Assembly: GCF_000469585.1 (NCBI RefSeq)
Contig: NZ_KI273144.1
Span: forward strand, 46,753 to 110,752
Reading direction: 5' to 3'
DNA: 64,000 nucleotides
Origin: Chrysiogenes arsenatis DSM 11915
GTDB lineage: Bacteria > Chrysiogenota > Chrysiogenetes > Chrysiogenales > Chrysiogenaceae
Part shown: piece after piece, positions 41,861 through 50,873 of the stretch
How positions within the stretch are numbered: position 1 is the stretch's first letter
Layout of the letters: every line of letters begins with the position of its first letter
Position numbers and translations under genes: made by a program
Notes under the pieces: generated by a model
What the model was told of the DNA's origin: nothing
The model's input: only the letters and a program-made list of their open reading frames with translations
Databases searched by the model: none

Positions 41861-43651
41861 TCAAACCTTCAAGACCGCCATAAAGGCCTCTTGCGGCACT
41901 TCTACCGACCCTACCTGCTTCATCCGCTTCTTGCCCTCTTTTTGCTTTTCGAGGAGCTTCTTTTTCCGCGAAATATCGCCACCGTAGCACTTGGCAAGAA
42001 CGTTTTTGCGCATCGCTTTGACCGTTTCCCGCGCAATGACACGGTTGCCAATTGCCGCTTGAATCGCCACTTCAAACATCTGGCGCGGAATAATTTCCTT
42101 CATCTTTATCGTCAAATCACGCCCGCGCATATTGGCCTGATCGTTATGCACAATCAGCGACAGCGCATCGACCATATCGCCATTAAGCAGCACGTCGAGC
42201 TTGACCAATCGGCCTGGGCGGTAGTCCAGAAATTCATAATCAAGCGACGCATAGCCGCGTGTCATACTCTTTAGTTGATCGTAAAAATCGAGAACAATTT
42301 CGTTGAGCGGCAATTCATACGTGATCATGGCGCGATCCGAACCAATATACTGAATCGACTTCTGAATGCCGCGCTTGGTCTGGCACAGGGTGATAATTTG
42401 CCCGATATACTCTTCGGGGCACATCATCGTCCCCGTGATAAACGGCTCTTCGATCCGATCAATATGTTGCGGTTCTGGGAGCTGACTGGGGTTATCGACG
42501 CGCAACATATCGCCGCTGGTCGTGTAAACGTGGTATGTTACCGTCGGCGCCGTCGTAATCAAGCTCAGTTTATATTCACGCTCCAAACGCTCCTGAATGA
42601 TTTCCATGTGCAAAAGCCCTAAGAAACCACAGCGGAAACCAAACCCCAACGCGACCGATGTTTCCGGCTCAAACGTAAACGATGAGTCGTTCAAAATCAG
42701 CTTATCCATCGCATCGCGCAAGTCGTCGTAGTCGGCACTATCGACAGGATAGAGCCCACTGAACACCATCGGCTTCACTTCTTTATAGCCTTCCAGCGGC
42801 GTCGTTGGACGCGAAGTCTGGAAGAACGTATCGCCCACCTTAACATCGTGAATATCTTTTATCCCCGCCACAATAAACCCAACACTCCCCGCCGCCAACT
42901 CATCTGTTTCGCGGGGAAACGGGTCAAAATAGCCAATCTGAAGCACTTCGTAATCGCGCGAACTGCGGTAGCCACGGATTTTCATACCGCGGCGCAGCGT
43001 CCCATTCACAATGCGCGACATGATAATAACCCCTTGATAGGAGTCGTACCACGAGTCAAAAATCAAAGCCTGCAACGGAGCTTCCGGATCACCTTCTGGA
43101 GCCGGAATGCGAACGGCAATCGCCTCCAAAATCTCACGAATGCCGATTCCCGCCTTGGCCGAAGCCAGCACCGCATCCGAAGCATCAATCCCGATCACTT
43201 CTTCGATTTGAGCCCGAATCCGCTCCGGTTCTGCCGAAGGGAGATCGATTTTATTCAACACCGGCACCAGCGCCAAATCGTTATCGACCGCCAAGTACAC
43301 GTTTGCCAACGTTTGCGCTTCTACCCCTTGCGACGCATCAACGACGAGCAGCGCCCCTTCGCACGAAGCGAGCGAGCGGGAAACTTCATACGAAAAATCC
43401 ACGTGCCCCGGAGTGTCGATAATGTTGTATTCATACACCTGACCATCAAGCGCCTCATACCGCAGCGTCACCGCTTGCGCCTTGATCGTAATCCCCCGTT
43501 CGCGCTCCAGCTCCATCTTATCCAGAATCTGATCCTTTTTTTCGCGATCCTGTACGCCGCCACAGAACTCGATAATACGGTCGGCCAGAGTCGATTTTCC
43601 ATGGTCGATGTGGGCAATAATCGAAAAATTCCGTTTAAACTTCATGTCCAT
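41861..43651 (-). CDS. lepA: Elongation factor 4 (LepA)
   Basis: Ribosome-associated GTPase that remodels elongating or initiating ribosomes. G1 is [13 protein letters not shown], switch elements include [14 protein letters not shown]3 is DTPGHVDFS and G4 is NKIDLP. The C-terminal LepA-specific domain ends [17 protein letters not shown]. 596 residues. First gene of the lepA-lepB-NAT-clpS-clpA-kdsB-DUF5706 run, with roughly 400 non-coding bases behind it. Confidence 0.98.
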   Translation of the reverse strand: MDMKFKRNFSIIAHIDHGKSTLADRIIEFCGGVQDREKKDQILDKMELERERGITIKAQAVTLRYEALDGQVYEYNIIDTPGHVDFSYEVSRSLASCEGALLVVDASQGVEAQTLANVYLAVDNDLALVPVLNKIDLPSAEPERIRAQIEEVIGIDASDAVLASAKAGIGIREILEAIAVRIPAPEGDPEAPLQALIFDSWYDSYQGVIIMSRIVNGTLRRGMKIRGYRSSRDYEVLQIGYFDPFPRETDELAAGSVGFIVAGIKDIHDVKVGDTFFQTSRPTTPLEGYKEVKPMVFSGLYPVDSADYDDLRDAMDKLILNDSSFTFEPETSVALGFGFRCGFLGLLHMEIIQERLEREYKLSLITTAPTVTYHVYTTSGDMLRVDNPSQLPEPQHIDRIEEPFITGTMMCPEEYIGQIITLCQTKRGIQKSIQYIGSDRAMITYELPLNEIVLDFYDQLKSMTRGYASLDYEFLDYRPGRLVKLDVLLNGDMVDALSLIVHNDQANMRGRDLTIKMKEIIPRQMFEVAIQAAIGNRVIARETVKAMRKNVLAKCYGGDISRKKKLLEKQKEGKKRMKQVGSVEVPQEAFMAVLKV

Positions 43652-43972
43652 AGGTATCTAAATTCCTTCTACAAAGAGTGAATTAACGTGTATTTCCGCA
43701 AACAGACTATATATCATTACTCAGCAGCGAAGTCCTTGCAAAAAATTTTACGCGGGGAGGAAAAGGGAAAATCATGCTTCATGATATCGACTTGAAGCGG
43801 CTTGATAACGGGAAGGAATTGTGAAAAAAGAGGGTTGGAACGACAACGCTAATCGGCAGTCATAGAGCGAAGCGGAATTGCTCCGGCGATGAGAATGAAG
43901 CAAGCGGCAGCTTAATGTAAATGTCTACACCACCTCTACGCTAATATGGGTGATTTCCTTTCTCTGCCAGAG
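43652..43972. other. Intergenic region between lepA and the yceI terminator
   Basis: About 320 bases without a supported gene. It must contain the lepA promoter on the minus strand, but I cannot pick it with confidence. One minor item is a 16-codon open frame, ATG 43773 to TGA at 43821-43823 (MLHDIDLKRLDNGKEL), preceded by GGGGAGGAAAAGGG. It is too short to call a gene. Confidence 0.4.
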
Positions 43973-44010
43973 AAAAACCCCCTCGCATCCGTTTACGTTC
44001 GGCGAGGGGG
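43973..44010 (-). terminator. Intrinsic terminator of the yceI gene
   Basis: On the minus strand, a CCCCCTCGC/GCGAGGGGG stem (9 bp) with a 15-base loop is followed by TTTTT. It lies 43 bases after the yceI stop. Confidence 0.88.
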
Positions 44011-44053
44011 TCAGAAAAAGCTACGCTTATGTCATTGCCGGAGGGTTATTTCC

Positions 44054-44638
44054 TTATTCAGCCGCTTGAACCTCAAGAACAATGGTCACATCATTCCCTA
44101 CCACAATGCCCCCAGTTTCCAGCGCGCGATTCCACGTCAGGCCGAAATCGCGACGGTCAATCACCCCCCGCGCTTCAAAACCAACTACTTTTTTGCCCAT
44201 CATATTCGTTGCCGAACCAACAAATTTCCCCTGAAGGGTTATTTCGCGGGAAACCCCACGAATAGTCAACACACCGCGTACCGTAATCGCCTCGCCAAGC
44301 CCTTCAGCCGTAAGCGACTGAAACGTCATTGTCGGGTGATTGGCAACATCAAAAAAATCCGCACTGCGCAAGTGATCATCGCGCTTCACCACCCGCGTAT
44401 CGATAGAGGCCACCTGAATCGTCGCCGTCGCTTCTGTGAGCGCACCTGTAGCCGCATCGACTCCTACCGTACCCACAAAGTCACTGAAGCCACCCGTCAC
44501 TTTGAACACTCCCATGTGAGGAATGACGAAAGAAACTTGCGAGTGCGCAGGATCAACCTGAAATGTCTGTACTGCACCGAATGCTGTGGCAACACCGAGA
44601 GAAACAACCGCTAGACAAAGTACCAGTATGCGTCGCAT
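44054..44638 (-). CDS. YceI-family periplasmic protein
   Basis: A 194-residue exported lipocalin-like protein. The start is ATG 44638, with GGAGGTGAAG before it. The signal peptide is MRRILVLCLAVVSLGVATAFGA (cut near residue 22). The YceI fold is shown by VQTFQVDPAHSQVSFVIPHM, RSADFFDVANHPTMTFQS, LTIRGVSREITL and GFEARGVIDRRDFGLTWN. Members bind polyisoprenoid-like lipids, and the physiological role varies. A terminator follows. Upstream is a YjdM-type gene. Confidence 0.93.
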   Translation of the reverse strand: MRRILVLCLAVVSLGVATAFGAVQTFQVDPAHSQVSFVIPHMGVFKVTGGFSDFVGTVGVDAATGALTEATATIQVASIDTRVVKRDDHLRSADFFDVANHPTMTFQSLTAEGLGEAITVRGVLTIRGVSREITLQGKFVGSATNMMGKKVVGFEARGVIDRRDFGLTWNRALETGGIVVGNDVTIVLEVQAAE

Positions 44639-44780
44639 GATCTTCACCTCCAACCAAACTGCTTTTTGGCAGAATTTAGAATGATTACTGTTTTTGTCAA
44701 GATTATCTTCTGCAAAACCAGTGCGGGCAGAATGCCACCGCCGCGAAGAGCACCTGTGCTGTGAGAGTGAAGAGAGTCGC

Positions 44781-45110
44781 CTACACCTTTTTGACAAACT
44801 CCGATTTGAGCTTCATCGGGCCGATGCCATCAATTTTGCAATCAATATTGTGATCGCTATCGACAAGTTTAATATTTTTGACCTTCGTTCCTACTTTCAC
44901 CACAAGGGATGAACCTTTCACCTTCAAGTCTTTTATGACCGTGATAGTGTCTCCGTCGGCCAACACGTTTCCGTTTGAATCTTTCACTACCAGCTCGTCG
45001 CCCGGCACGCCAACCTTCCATTCGTGCGCACATTCTGGACAAACCAGCATTCCCATATCTTCATAGGTATACGTTGAATTACAACTGGGACAATTTGGCA
45101 AAGTACTCAT
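44781..45110 (-). CDS. YjdM/PhnA-family zinc-ribbon protein
   Basis: A 109-residue cytoplasmic protein. The N-terminal zinc ribbon is formed by CPSC and CPEC (CxxC pairs about 18 residues apart). The rest is the PhnA beta domain ([40 protein letters not shown]). Despite the old phn label the family is not required for phosphonate use, and its function is unknown. It is upstream of yceI with 142 bases between, so separate transcripts are likely. Confidence 0.93.
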   Translation of the reverse strand: MSTLPNCPSCNSTYTYEDMGMLVCPECAHEWKVGVPGDELVVKDSNGNVLADGDTITVIKDLKVKGSSLVVKVGTKVKNIKLVDSDHNIDCKIDGIGPMKLKSEFVKKV

Positions 45111-45427
45111 GCAAGGAACCTCTAAATTTTTCGATTACGGTTTGGTAACCCGCGTAGCGGACTCCACACCTTTCTTATTATCACTTGCCCAACATATTCA
45201 CAAGAGAACGCAGGGAGGTCAGGTGATTTGAACTTCCGAAGATCCTGTCGATAAATCGTGTTGGTGAAAACAACTTTTCCCCGTACAATTTTTTCTTTGC
45301 CTATCGTGCGGTACTTCTTTACAAAGACTACGGAGATTTCTCCTCGCTGCCACTTGTTCGCAATAACGCGGTGGCGCAGTCAATCCATCGTGTTTCACAA
45401 GAACAACTTACGGAGCAAAGAGAATTC
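45111..45427. other. Divergent intergenic region between yjdM and the M23 peptidase gene
   Basis: No gene or strong hairpin seen. A tentative plus-strand promoter is TTGCCT (45297-45302) with TACAAA (45320-45325) at 17 bases, four of six matches in each box. Confidence 0.35.
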
Positions 45428-46297
45428 ATGAAACTGTTCCTGCGTTTTTGTACCATCGGCATACTCAGCCTTCTCAGCGCCTCGTTAGTCTACGCATTTC
45501 CCCGCTCGCTGGCCGTTCCTGGCGGGGTGGTGATTATCGACCTTCCGGCAAAAACCATCGAATCGGTGCGCTTCGGCGATTCCCTCGGTGCGGTGGTTGC
45601 AGCGCCATCCCAATCGCAAGGCATTGTGCCAATTCCGCTGAATACACCCCCTGGCGCACATTCCATCACGCTTATGTTCACCGATGGCACGCGGGAACTG
45701 CGTCAGGTTGTCATTACCGCCAAGGAATATCCTTCACAACACATCACGCTCAAAAGCAATGAAGCCGTCTCCCTGTCGCCGGAAAATCTGGCGCGCTTTG
45801 AGCGGGAAAAACCAAAGATTCAACAGGCATTCAGCACGTGGACGCCAAAGGAAATCGTCCCCGCCAGTCTCTTTTTCACTTTGCCGACTCCGGGTCGCAT
45901 GAGCAGCCCGTTTGGTTTTCGTCGCTTTTTTAATGGCGAACCACGCAGCCCGCACAGTGGCATCGACATTGCTGCCCCGCAAGGGACGCCAGTGATCAGT
46001 GCAGCAAGCGGAACAGTCATCCGTACCGGCGACTATTTTTTCAACGGCAAGTCGATTTTTATCGACCACGGACAGGGAATTATCACCATGTATTGCCATC
46101 TGCACACGATAGACGTCAATCCCGGCGATCAAGTAGTGCGCGGCGAAAAAATCGGCACTGTCGGTTCCACCGGACGCTCCACTGGGCCGCACCTGCATTT
46201 CACCGTGAGTATCGGCAACGTGCGGGTTGATCCGCTACTCTTTCTGAGCGACACTGACCTGAGCGCCATCGGCGCGAAACTCGAAGAGGGAAAGTAG
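45428..46297 (+). CDS. Secreted M23 (LytM-type) metallopeptidase
   Basis: A 289-residue exported cell-wall hydrolase or activator. The start at ATG 45428 gives a normal signal peptide, MKLFLRFCTIGILSLLSASL ending near VYA; an ATG at 45371 would bury it. The catalytic domain at the C-terminus has the zinc ligands in PHSGIDIAAPQGTP and GPHLHFTVSIG, plus FIDHGQGIITMYCHL. The N-terminal 130 residues are beta-rich, resembling the stalk of related peptidases. Active-site residues are complete, so it is probably a true endopeptidase. Confidence 0.93.
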   Translation: MKLFLRFCTIGILSLLSASLVYAFPRSLAVPGGVVIIDLPAKTIESVRFGDSLGAVVAAPSQSQGIVPIPLNTPPGAHSITLMFTDGTRELRQVVITAKEYPSQHITLKSNEAVSLSPENLARFEREKPKIQQAFSTWTPKEIVPASLFFTLPTPGRMSSPFGFRRFFNGEPRSPHSGIDIAAPQGTPVISAASGTVIRTGDYFFNGKSIFIDHGQGIITMYCHLHTIDVNPGDQVVRGEKIGTVGSTGRSTGPHLHFTVSIGNVRVDPLLFLSDTDLSAIGAKLEEGK

Positions 46298-46412
46298 TGT
46301 CGCTACCAGTCACTTTTTGCTGGACAGTTGATCTGAGTTGACTATAACGGCTCCAATGGGATATCGCTTTTAATAAACTTGAAAACTGACTTAACCTTCG
46401 CGGAGGGGAAAC

Positions 46413-46589
46413 ATGCTGCTCGATGAGTTGCGCACCAAAAAATCAGCCATCATCAGCGTAGCAGCTCGATACGGAGCCCGACGGATTCGCATCTTTGGCT
46501 CAGTTGCCCGTGGCGAAGAGCGACCAGACAGTGATGTTGATTTCTTAGTGGACTTTCCGCGCTCGAAAATTGCATCAAAGCAATGCTGA
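46413..46589 (+). pseudogene. Truncated MNT-type nucleotidyltransferase (MntA antitoxin remnant)
   Basis: ATG 46413 with GGAGGGG upstream encodes 58 residues: an N-terminal helix, then IRIFGSVARGEERPDSDVDF and LVDFPRSK before a premature TGA. The GSxARG-x(5)-SDxD nucleotidyltransferase active site is intact, but the second half of the domain (usually another 40-80 residues) is missing, and no HEPN toxin gene follows. The downstream sequence passes straight into the guanine deaminase region. Most likely the relic of a HEPN-MNT toxin-antitoxin pair; a functional mini-protein is possible but less likely. Confidence 0.65.
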
Positions 46590-46601
46590 CACAGGACTCT
46601 C

Positions 46602-47108
46602 ATGCACTTGACAAATAAAAATGCCGGCAGTGATGCCATGAACCACCAATACTTCATGAAAATCGCCATTGAATTGGCGCAGAACAACATATTGCAAGGC
46701 CGTGGCGGCCCTTTTGGTGCTATAGTCGTGCAGAACGGTATAATTATTGGCCGTGGCGTGAACACCGTCACCAGCGATTGCGACCCAACGGCACACGCCG
46801 AAATTGCAGCGATACGACAAGCCTGCCGCTCACTCGGAGCATTTCATCTGCATGAATGCGACCTGTACACCACCTGCGAACCTTGCCCCATGTGCCTTGG
46901 CGCCATCTACTGGGCGCATATTCGCCACATTTACTACGGCGCCACCCGCAAGGAAGCATCACTCGCCCGTTTTGATGACGAATATATCTACCGCGAAATC
47001 CCATTAACCCCGGATACGCGTTCGATTGCTGCTACACAAATTATTGACACAGAAGCGAATACCCTCTTTAACCTCTGGAACTCACTCGACGAGAAAGTGC
47101 AATACTAA
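46602..47108 (+). CDS. guaD: Guanine deaminase (GuaD, cytidine-deaminase fold)
   Basis: Zinc-dependent deaminase converting guanine to xanthine. Zinc motif 1 is PTAHAEIAAIRQACR, motif 2 CEPCPMCLGAIYWA. GRGGPFGAIVV and the C-terminal FDDEYIYREI match the Bacillus-type GuaD as I recall it. ATG 46602 has AGGA seven bases upstream; ATG 46638 would give 156 residues, the length of the Bacillus enzyme, and is an alternative start. Followed by tag with a TAATG overlap. Confidence 0.88.
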   Translation: MHLTNKNAGSDAMNHQYFMKIAIELAQNNILQGRGGPFGAIVVQNGIIIGRGVNTVTSDCDPTAHAEIAAIRQACRSLGAFHLHECDLYTTCEPCPMCLGAIYWAHIRHIYYGATRKEASLARFDDEYIYREIPLTPDTRSIAATQIIDTEANTLFNLWNSLDEKVQY

Positions 47109-47677
47109 TGAAAAATAACCAACTCATCCGCTGCCCATGGTGCGAAAAAGACGACCTCTATCGCCGCTACCACGACGAAGAATGGGGCGTGCCGCTCCAT
47201 TACGACAATCAACTCTTTGAACTCCTTTGCCTCGAAGGATTTCAAGCCGGACTGAGTTGGCACACCGTCCTGAAAAAGCGCGAACACTACCGCGAAGTGT
47301 GCGACCACTGGGATCCCGCCAAAATCGCCGCTTATACCCAGAAAAAAATCGCCACGCTCCTCGACGACCCCGGCGTCATCCGCAATCGACTCAAACTTGC
47401 GGCAATGGTCAGCAACGCGCAAGCCTTCTTGGCTGTCCAGCAAGAACACGGCACTTTTTCCGAATTTATTTGGCATTACGTGGACGATACCCCCATCGTC
47501 AATCACTGGGAAACCCTGTCAGAAGTTCCCGCCCGTACCGACCTGAGCGACCGCATCAGCCGTGATTTGCAAAAACTGGGCTTTAAGTTCGTTGGCAGCA
47601 CCATCTGCTACGCATTTATGCAGGCCGCCGGACTGGTAGATGACCACTTGCTGAGCTGTTGGAAGCGGAAGGGGTAA
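47108..47677 (+). CDS. tag: DNA-3-methyladenine glycosylase I (Tag)
   Basis: Base-excision enzyme removing 3-methyladenine. It resembles E. coli Tag along its whole length: YHDEEWGVPLHYDNQLFELL, LEGFQAGLSWHTVLKKRE, LGFKFVGSTICYAFMQA. Zinc-snap ligands appear kept (Cys in IRCPWC, His in YHDEEW, and His and Cys in DDHLLSC). 189 residues. Starts by overlapping the guaD stop by one base. Confidence 0.96.
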   Translation: MKNNQLIRCPWCEKDDLYRRYHDEEWGVPLHYDNQLFELLCLEGFQAGLSWHTVLKKREHYREVCDHWDPAKIAAYTQKKIATLLDDPGVIRNRLKLAAMVSNAQAFLAVQQEHGTFSEFIWHYVDDTPIVNHWETLSEVPARTDLSDRISRDLQKLGFKFVGSTICYAFMQAAGLVDDHLLSCWKRKG

Positions 47678-47728
47678 GTGGATTTGTGCTCGTGTTTGAT
47701 CTGATCTCATCCGTTAATCGGCATGCTT

Positions 47729-47773
47729 TAACTCGACAAAAGGTGACATAAATTGCAACCTTTTGTTGAGTTA
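47729..47773. repeat. 16-bp inverted repeat between tag and the EF-hand/membrane protein gene
   Basis: TAACTCGACAAAAGGT and ACCTTTTGTTGAGTTA pair over 16 bases with a single G-U, around a 13-base loop (GACATAAATTGCA). No U-run follows, so it is not a simple terminator. It lies about 178 bases before the 715-residue gene. It could be an operator, an RNA element or a small mobile-element end. Confidence 0.65.
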
Positions 47774-47950
47774 GATATTCGCAACTTCGTGCCTTAGCAT
47801 TCAGACTCTCCGTCAGTGAGCGGTTTTGGTATAGTAAAACTTCTCACACCGCAACCACACTCCAAAATTTTCCTACTGACAGATGACGAATTTTGGCCTA
47901 TGAATCGAACGGATTCTTTCGCGCCGTATGCCGAAAATTGAGGAGGGTGT

Positions 47951-50098
47951 ATGTCGACAACACAAACCGCATCTGCCACACATCGCTGGCGTTTTTTCCG
48001 TTCTGGTGGTTTTGATCAGGTCAGAATTGAAACAGCTGATGATCTGCGCCATCTCGGCGAGTTGGATCAAAAACTCTGGTCAGTTTTGGGATGCCCTACG
48101 TCGGGGCTGGAGTTTGACACCCGCACACTGCAAATGATTGACAGCGAAGGTGATGGCCAGATTCGTAGCCCCGAGCTGATTGCCGCAGTCAACTGGACGT
48201 GCAAGGTCTTGAAAGATCCCGCGGTGCTTTTTGATAATCCACAAGGATTGCCGCTCCGCGCCATCGACGATTCACACCCTGAAGGGGTGAAATTACTGGC
48301 CACGGCGCGTCAGGTTTTGCAGAACCTTGGGGCGGCGGATGCTGATATGGTTACGTTGGCCGATCTTTCCGATCCAACTCGCCTCTTTGAGCCACATCAT
48401 TATAACGGCGACGGGATTATTCCCGCAGCGCTCTGTCGTGATCCCGCGCTGGCCAACGTGGTCGAGCAGATCATGGCGTGCTGTGGTTCTGAAACCGACC
48501 GCAGCGGGGTGCCGGGAATCAGCGAAGCGTTGCTGGAAGCGTTCTTTGCTCAAGCAAATTGCTATCTTGAATGGTGCACTGTGGGCGCGGATAATGCCGC
48601 CGATATCCTCCCTTTGGGCGAAAATACGGCGGTGGCCGCCGCGCTGTTTACGTCAGTTGAGGCGAAAGTAGAAGATTTCTTTACCCGTTGCCGCCTGGCC
48701 GCATTTGATGCCCGCGCCACCGATCCACTCAACCCCAGCGAACCGAGTTATGTCGCGCTCAGCACGCAAACCTTGGCGACAACAGGCAGCGATATTGCGG
48801 CGTTACCCTTGGCGCTGGTTGGAGCCGACAAACCGCTGCCGCTGAATGAAGGGTTGAATCCTGCGTGGGCAGAGCGCATGGCCGTGTTGCAAATACAGGT
48901 AATTGAGCCATTACTTGGCAAGCGCGATCACATAACGCCGCAGGAGTGGGCGACTATCGCCGCAAAGTTTGTGGCCTATGCGGCGTGGATGGCAACCAAA
49001 CCGGTAACAACCGTCGAAACCATTCCGACCGACACGCTCCGCACACTCGCCACAGAAGCCAATCGTCAGCAGTTGCAAACCCTAATCGAAACGGATCGGA
49101 ACGATGCGACCGCCGCAGATGCCATTGATCAACTGGAACGAGCCGTGCGCTACACACGCGACTTGGTGACCCTGTTGCGAAACTTTGTCACGCTCAGTGA
49201 TTTCTATAACAGCGATAACAAAGCGATTTTTCAGGCGGGTACGTTGTACCTCGATCAACGGAGTTGCATCCTCTGCATGCGGGTAAACGACATGGCCAAA
49301 CATGCCAAGTTGGCACCGCTCAGTGGGGCGTTCTTACTTTACTGCGAGTGTTCGCGCAAAGGTGAAAAGCCGTTCCAGATTGTGGCCGCGATGACGGGTG
49401 GCGATGTTGATGACATGCTGGTTGCGGGGCGTAACGGCGTGTTTTACGACCGCCAAGGGCGCGACTGGAACGCGACCGTTGTCAAAGTAGTGGAAAATCC
49501 CGTAAGTGTGCGCCAAGCCTTCTGGTCGCCGTACAAACGCATTGCGCGGATGATCAGCGATCAAATTCAAAAGTTTGCCGCTTCGCGCGACAAGGCCGTA
49601 GAAAGCAAAGGGGCTGCCGCGGTGGCAGACGGCGCGACAAAAGCGAGCAGTGGAACGGCTCCTGCTGTGCCGCAACCATTTGATATCGCCAAGTTTGCCG
49701 GTATTTTTGCGGCGATTGGCCTTGCTCTTGGTGCGATTGGAACAGCGTTGGCGGCGGTGGTGTCGGGCTTGATTTCACTGCCTTTCTGGCAAATCCCGTT
49801 GGTCTTTGTGGGCGTTATGCTGCTGATTTCCGGGCCATCAATGCTCCTTGCATGGTTCAAACTACGGCAGCGCAACCTTGGGCCGCTGCTGGACGCCAAT
49901 GGCTGGGCGGTCAACACGCGTGCGCGGATCAATATTCCCTTTGGTGCATCATTGACCGGGATTCCACGATTACCCGCGGGGGCGAGTCGCACAGTGGAAG
50001 ATCGCTATGCCGAAAAAGGACTCCATTGGGTACGCTACATCTTTCTTGTTGCTGCCATTATCGCTTTCCTCGCACTCTGGCAGAGAAATCTCCTGTGA
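47951..50098 (+). CDS. Large uncharacterised protein with an EF-hand-like loop and C-terminal membrane anchor
   Basis: A 715-residue protein that I cannot assign to a family of known function. An EF-hand-like loop is near residue 63 (DSEGDGQIRSPE, with Asp1, Asp5 and Glu12). A weaker NGDGII loop follows near residue 150. The middle is helical, with scattered Cys (CILCMRVNDMAKHA, LLYCECSRKG). After an Ala/Lys-rich linker there are three membrane helices (about 580-605, 615-640, 690-710), each with a strong hydrophobic core. No signal peptide, so the large N-terminal part is predicted to face the cytoplasm. RBS GAGGAGGG. Calcium or metal sensing at the membrane is a guess from the loop. Confidence 0.75.
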   Translation: MSTTQTASATHRWRFFRSGGFDQVRIETADDLRHLGELDQKLWSVLGCPTSGLEFDTRTLQMIDSEGDGQIRSPELIAAVNWTCKVLKDPAVLFDNPQGLPLRAIDDSHPEGVKLLATARQVLQNLGAADADMVTLADLSDPTRLFEPHHYNGDGIIPAALCRDPALANVVEQIMACCGSETDRSGVPGISEALLEAFFAQANCYLEWCTVGADNAADILPLGENTAVAAALFTSVEAKVEDFFTRCRLAAFDARATDPLNPSEPSYVALSTQTLATTGSDIAALPLALVGADKPLPLNEGLNPAWAERMAVLQIQVIEPLLGKRDHITPQEWATIAAKFVAYAAWMATKPVTTVETIPTDTLRTLATEANRQQLQTLIETDRNDATAADAIDQLERAVRYTRDLVTLLRNFVTLSDFYNSDNKAIFQAGTLYLDQRSCILCMRVNDMAKHAKLAPLSGAFLLYCECSRKGEKPFQIVAAMTGGDVDDMLVAGRNGVFYDRQGRDWNATVVKVVENPVSVRQAFWSPYKRIARMISDQIQKFAASRDKAVESKGAAAVADGATKASSGTAPAVPQPFDIAKFAGIFAAIGLALGAIGTALAAVVSGLISLPFWQIPLVFVGVMLLISGPSMLLAWFKLRQRNLGPLLDANGWAVNTRARINIPFGASLTGIPRLPAGASRTVEDRYAEKGLHWVRYIFLVAAIIAFLALWQRNLL

Positions 50099-50144
50099 AT
50101 GGCAAGAGTCGAGTCGCTGCTTAATAGGAAAGATTATCATTTTT

Positions 50145-50173
50145 TTGACTTGATATTCATTACCATTCATAGT
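50145..50173 (+). promoter_or_regulatory. Promoter of the peroxiredoxin gene with a Fur/PerR-like box in its spacer
   Basis: TTGACT (50145-50150) and CATAGT (50168-50173) are 17 bases apart. The spacer holds TGATATT-C-ATTACCA (50151-50165), which matches the 7-1-7 Fur-family box TGATAAT-N-ATTATCA at 12 of 14 positions. Binding there would block polymerase. PerR- or Fur-dependent control of a peroxidase gene is common, so the placement makes sense. Confidence 0.65.
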
Positions 50174-50219
50174 AACAATAACGACATCGCATCAATAAAT
50201 CATTCTTACGGAGGACACT

Positions 50220-50807
50220 ATGAGTCTTGTTACCAAGTCAGCACCCGTGTTTCAAGCAGAAGCTGTTGCCAATATGGCCTTTACCAACATTAACCTTGAA
50301 GAGTACCGCGGTAAGTGGGTCGTACTTTTCTTTTACCCGCTCGACTTCACCTTTGTCTGTCCGACCGAAATAACTGCCTTTTCTGACCGCGCGGCTGAAT
50401 TTACCGAGCGTGGCGTGCAAATCTTGGGCGTTTCGACCGACAGTAAGTTTTCCCACCTTGCTTGGGAAAATCAGCCCCGCGCCGAAGGCGGACTTGGCAA
50501 AATCGAATATCCACTGATCGCCGACTTTACCAAACAGATCAGCACCGACTACGGCGTGCTGCTCCCCGGCGGAATGGCGCTCAGAGCGACCTTCATTATC
50601 GACCCAGAAGGGGTTGTGCAGTATGAACTCGTCCACGCCCTTGGCATTGGCCGCAACGTGGATGAAATCCTACGCAGTATTGACGCGCTGCAGTTCACCC
50701 GCCAACACGGCGAAGTGTGCCCGGCTGGCTGGAGCAAGGGAGCGGCGACTATCGTTCCGGACGTTGCTAAATCAAAAGATTACTTCCAGAAACACGGCAA
50801 TAAATAA
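50220..50807 (+). CDS. Typical 2-Cys peroxiredoxin (AhpC/Prx1 type)
   Basis: A 195-residue thiol peroxidase that reduces hydrogen and organic peroxides. Peroxidatic Cys is in FVCPTEITAFSD, resolving Cys in EVCPAGWSKG. PLIADFTKQISTDYGVLL and ATFIIDPEGVVQYELVHALG are typical. The ATG follows CGGAGGAC. It has its own promoter and a terminator; no AhpF lies beside it, so a thioredoxin-type donor is likely. Confidence 0.96.
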   Translation: MSLVTKSAPVFQAEAVANMAFTNINLEEYRGKWVVLFFYPLDFTFVCPTEITAFSDRAAEFTERGVQILGVSTDSKFSHLAWENQPRAEGGLGKIEYPLIADFTKQISTDYGVLLPGGMALRATFIIDPEGVVQYELVHALGIGRNVDEILRSIDALQFTRQHGEVCPAGWSKGAATIVPDVAKSKDYFQKHGNK

Positions 50808-50820
50808 TCGCGTATAACGC

Positions 50821-50860
50821 AAAAAAGCCGCGAGGAGATCAGCTCTTCGCGGCTTTTTTG
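50821..50860. terminator. Bidirectional terminator between the peroxiredoxin and accC genes
   Basis: AAAAAAGCCGCGA ... TCGCGGCTTTTTT: a 13-base symmetric structure with A-run and U-run, serving both the plus-strand peroxiredoxin and the minus-strand acc operon. Confidence 0.93.
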
Positions 50861-50873
50861 TATGCGTAATGTG

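Noticed and set aside
42848-43681. Open frame of 277 codons opposite lepA
   Set aside because: Antisense shadow of a strongly conserved GTPase gene.
43773-43823. A 16-codon open frame with a strong ribosome-binding-like sequence
   Set aside because: Too short to support as a gene, with no hydrophobic or other pattern; mentioned only in the intergenic entry.
43946-44614. Open frame of 222 codons opposite the YceI gene
   Set aside because: Antisense; it reads through the minus-strand terminator, and its product is Arg/His/Asn-rich without motifs.
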